Shown: positions 4,969 to 5,393 of the stretch, in pieces
Numbering within the stretch: the stretch's first letter is position 1
Layout: each line of letters begins with the position of its first letter
Origin: CAZNMF01 sp035547155
Lineage (GTDB): Bacteria; Acidobacteriota; Vicinamibacteria; Vicinamibacterales; SCN-69-37
Direction: 5' to 3'
Length of the DNA: 5,393 nt
NCBI GenBank assembly: GCA_035547155.1
Contig: DASZVJ010000267.1
Span: 1 to 5,393, forward strand
The notes under the pieces: model-generated
What the model saw: the letters and a program-made list of their open reading frames with translations, nothing else
Databases searched by the model: none
What the model was told of the DNA's origin: nothing
Position numbers and translations under genes: made by a program

Positions 4969-5393
4969 TCAGAATCCAAAGTGCGGGGCCACGTAGACAT
5001 CAGTGATCAACATCGTGCAGTTCGTCGCGTGCTCGAACCCCTCGGCTGTCAGCGCCATCAGTTCGCGCAAGTAGGTCAGCTCGTCGGCGTCGCTGTCGTG
5101 GCCGTGGAGCATGACGCGGCCCATCAGGTCTGGCGCAAACCGAAAGCGCGGACCGACGCGCGTGCTACTGCTGCGCTCGATCCACTCGATTTCCAGCGCC
5201 TGCTTTTTTCCGAGGGGGAACTGCTCAACGGCGTTCTGGACGGCACCGGCTGAGACGTGGCCGCCATAGACGTTCCGTTCCTTGTCGATTCGGGCCTTGT
5301 GCTGGGCGAGATACGCGATGGCGACATTCCACTGCGCGCGCTGCTCCGGCGCGAAGCGACGCCGGATCGGCTCGAACTCTGCCAGACCGTTGA
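4969..5393 (-). CDS. C-terminal 140 residues of an unrecognised protein (5' end outside window)
   Basis: Read on the minus strand, one frame is open from the window edge (first full codon at 5391-5389) to TGA at 4971-4969. The product is soluble-looking, with mixed charged and hydrophobic residues, no membrane span and no low-complexity arginine/alanine runs, which marks it as the true coding frame against the arginine-rich frames on both strands. Visible landmarks are FAPEQRAQWNVAIAYLAQHK (residues 13-32), PRFRFAPDLMGRV (81-93), HGHDSDADEL (96-105) and TDVYVAPHFGF at the end. Only one cysteine is present and there is no tyrosine-recombinase, HNH, LAGLIDADG or helicase motif. I do not recognise the family. 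Its place inside the presumed tRNA-His island makes it an accessory cargo gene. A 7-bp hairpin lies just after its stop. Confidence 0.75.
   Translation of the reverse strand, partial: NGLAEFEPIRRRFAPEQRAQWNVAIAYLAQHKARIDKERNVYGGHVSAGAVQNAVEQFPLGKKQALEIEWIERSSSTRVGPRFRFAPDLMGRVMLHGHDSDADELTYLRELMALTAEGFEHATNCTMLITDVYVAPHFGF

Larger units (their letters stand above)
4799..5393. mobile_element. Inferred end of an integrated element (island)
   Basis: Sequence identity to tRNA-His stops at 4798, so everything to the right is interpreted as element DNA inserted into the tRNA gene, extending past the window. The tRNA is on the minus strand, so the ancestral downstream flank is the left side (SprT-like gene), and the intact, regenerated tRNA should lie at the far right end. 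The 170 bp before the first gene hold two inverted repeats. No integrase, transposase, relaxase or phage structural gene is visible in this piece, so the element type is unknown. The evidence is the truncated tRNA alone. Confidence 0.55.

Noticed and set aside
4753..5253. Plus-strand 166-codon open frame over the tRNA fragment and the right-hand gene
   Set aside because: Its first part encodes the complement of tRNA-His and its second is antisense to the well-behaved minus-strand frame.

Overview
The window is strongly GC-rich and densely coded, with GC-biased third codon positions. Its gene content (ExeA/GspA-like AAA ATPase, exported PHP-domain protein, zinc-ribbon/SprT-like membrane protein) together with a heptameric intergenic repeat would suit an Acidobacteriota (Vicinamibacteria-like) genome. 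That taxon is an inference from general familiarity; no marker gene here proves it.

Layout, left to right. (1) 1-330 (+) is the C-terminal end of a protein that starts outside the window; its tail resembles HerA-like (DUF87) ATPases. (2) 301-1701 (-) is an ExeA/GspA-type AAA ATPase with one membrane span and a proline-rich tail. It meets gene 1 tail to tail with a 30-bp overlap. (3) A 44-bp divergent gap holds a perfect TATAAT for the ATPase, placed so that the mRNA would be leaderless. (4) 1746-2033 (+) is a 95-aa protein with three membrane spans. (5) 2912-3487 and 2043-2915 (both -) form a two-gene operon with an ATGA stop/start overlap: a multi-span membrane protein followed by a secreted or membrane-tethered PHP-family phosphoesterase. 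(6) 3488-3661 is a divergent intergenic region with an 8-bp inverted repeat. (7) 3662-4711 (+) is a zinc-ribbon/TM/SprT-like metallopeptidase/coiled-coil protein. (8) 4702-4748 is a degenerate 7-bp tandem repeat that includes the stop codon of gene 7. (9) 4754-4798 (-) is the 3' half only of a tRNA-His(GTG) gene, from the anticodon loop through an encoded CCA. (10) 4799-4968 is non-coding with two inverted repeats. (11) 4969-5393 (-) is the C-terminal 140 residues of an unrecognised protein whose start lies outside the window.

The main discovery is item 9. The half tRNA begins at position 32 of the anticodon loop and nothing resembling the 5' half lies in the 595 bp to its right. This is the signature of the displaced attachment-site copy left when an integrative element inserts into a tRNA gene by a tyrosine recombinase crossing over in the anticodon region. 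On that reading 1-4753 is ancestral chromosome, 4798/4799 is the island junction, and the right-hand gene belongs to the element. The intact tRNA-His and probably the integrase would lie further right, outside the window.

The core genes do not form one pathway. Their common theme is the cell envelope: an ATPase with a periplasmic-type tail, two small membrane proteins, an exported phosphoesterase and a membrane-anchored metallopeptidase.
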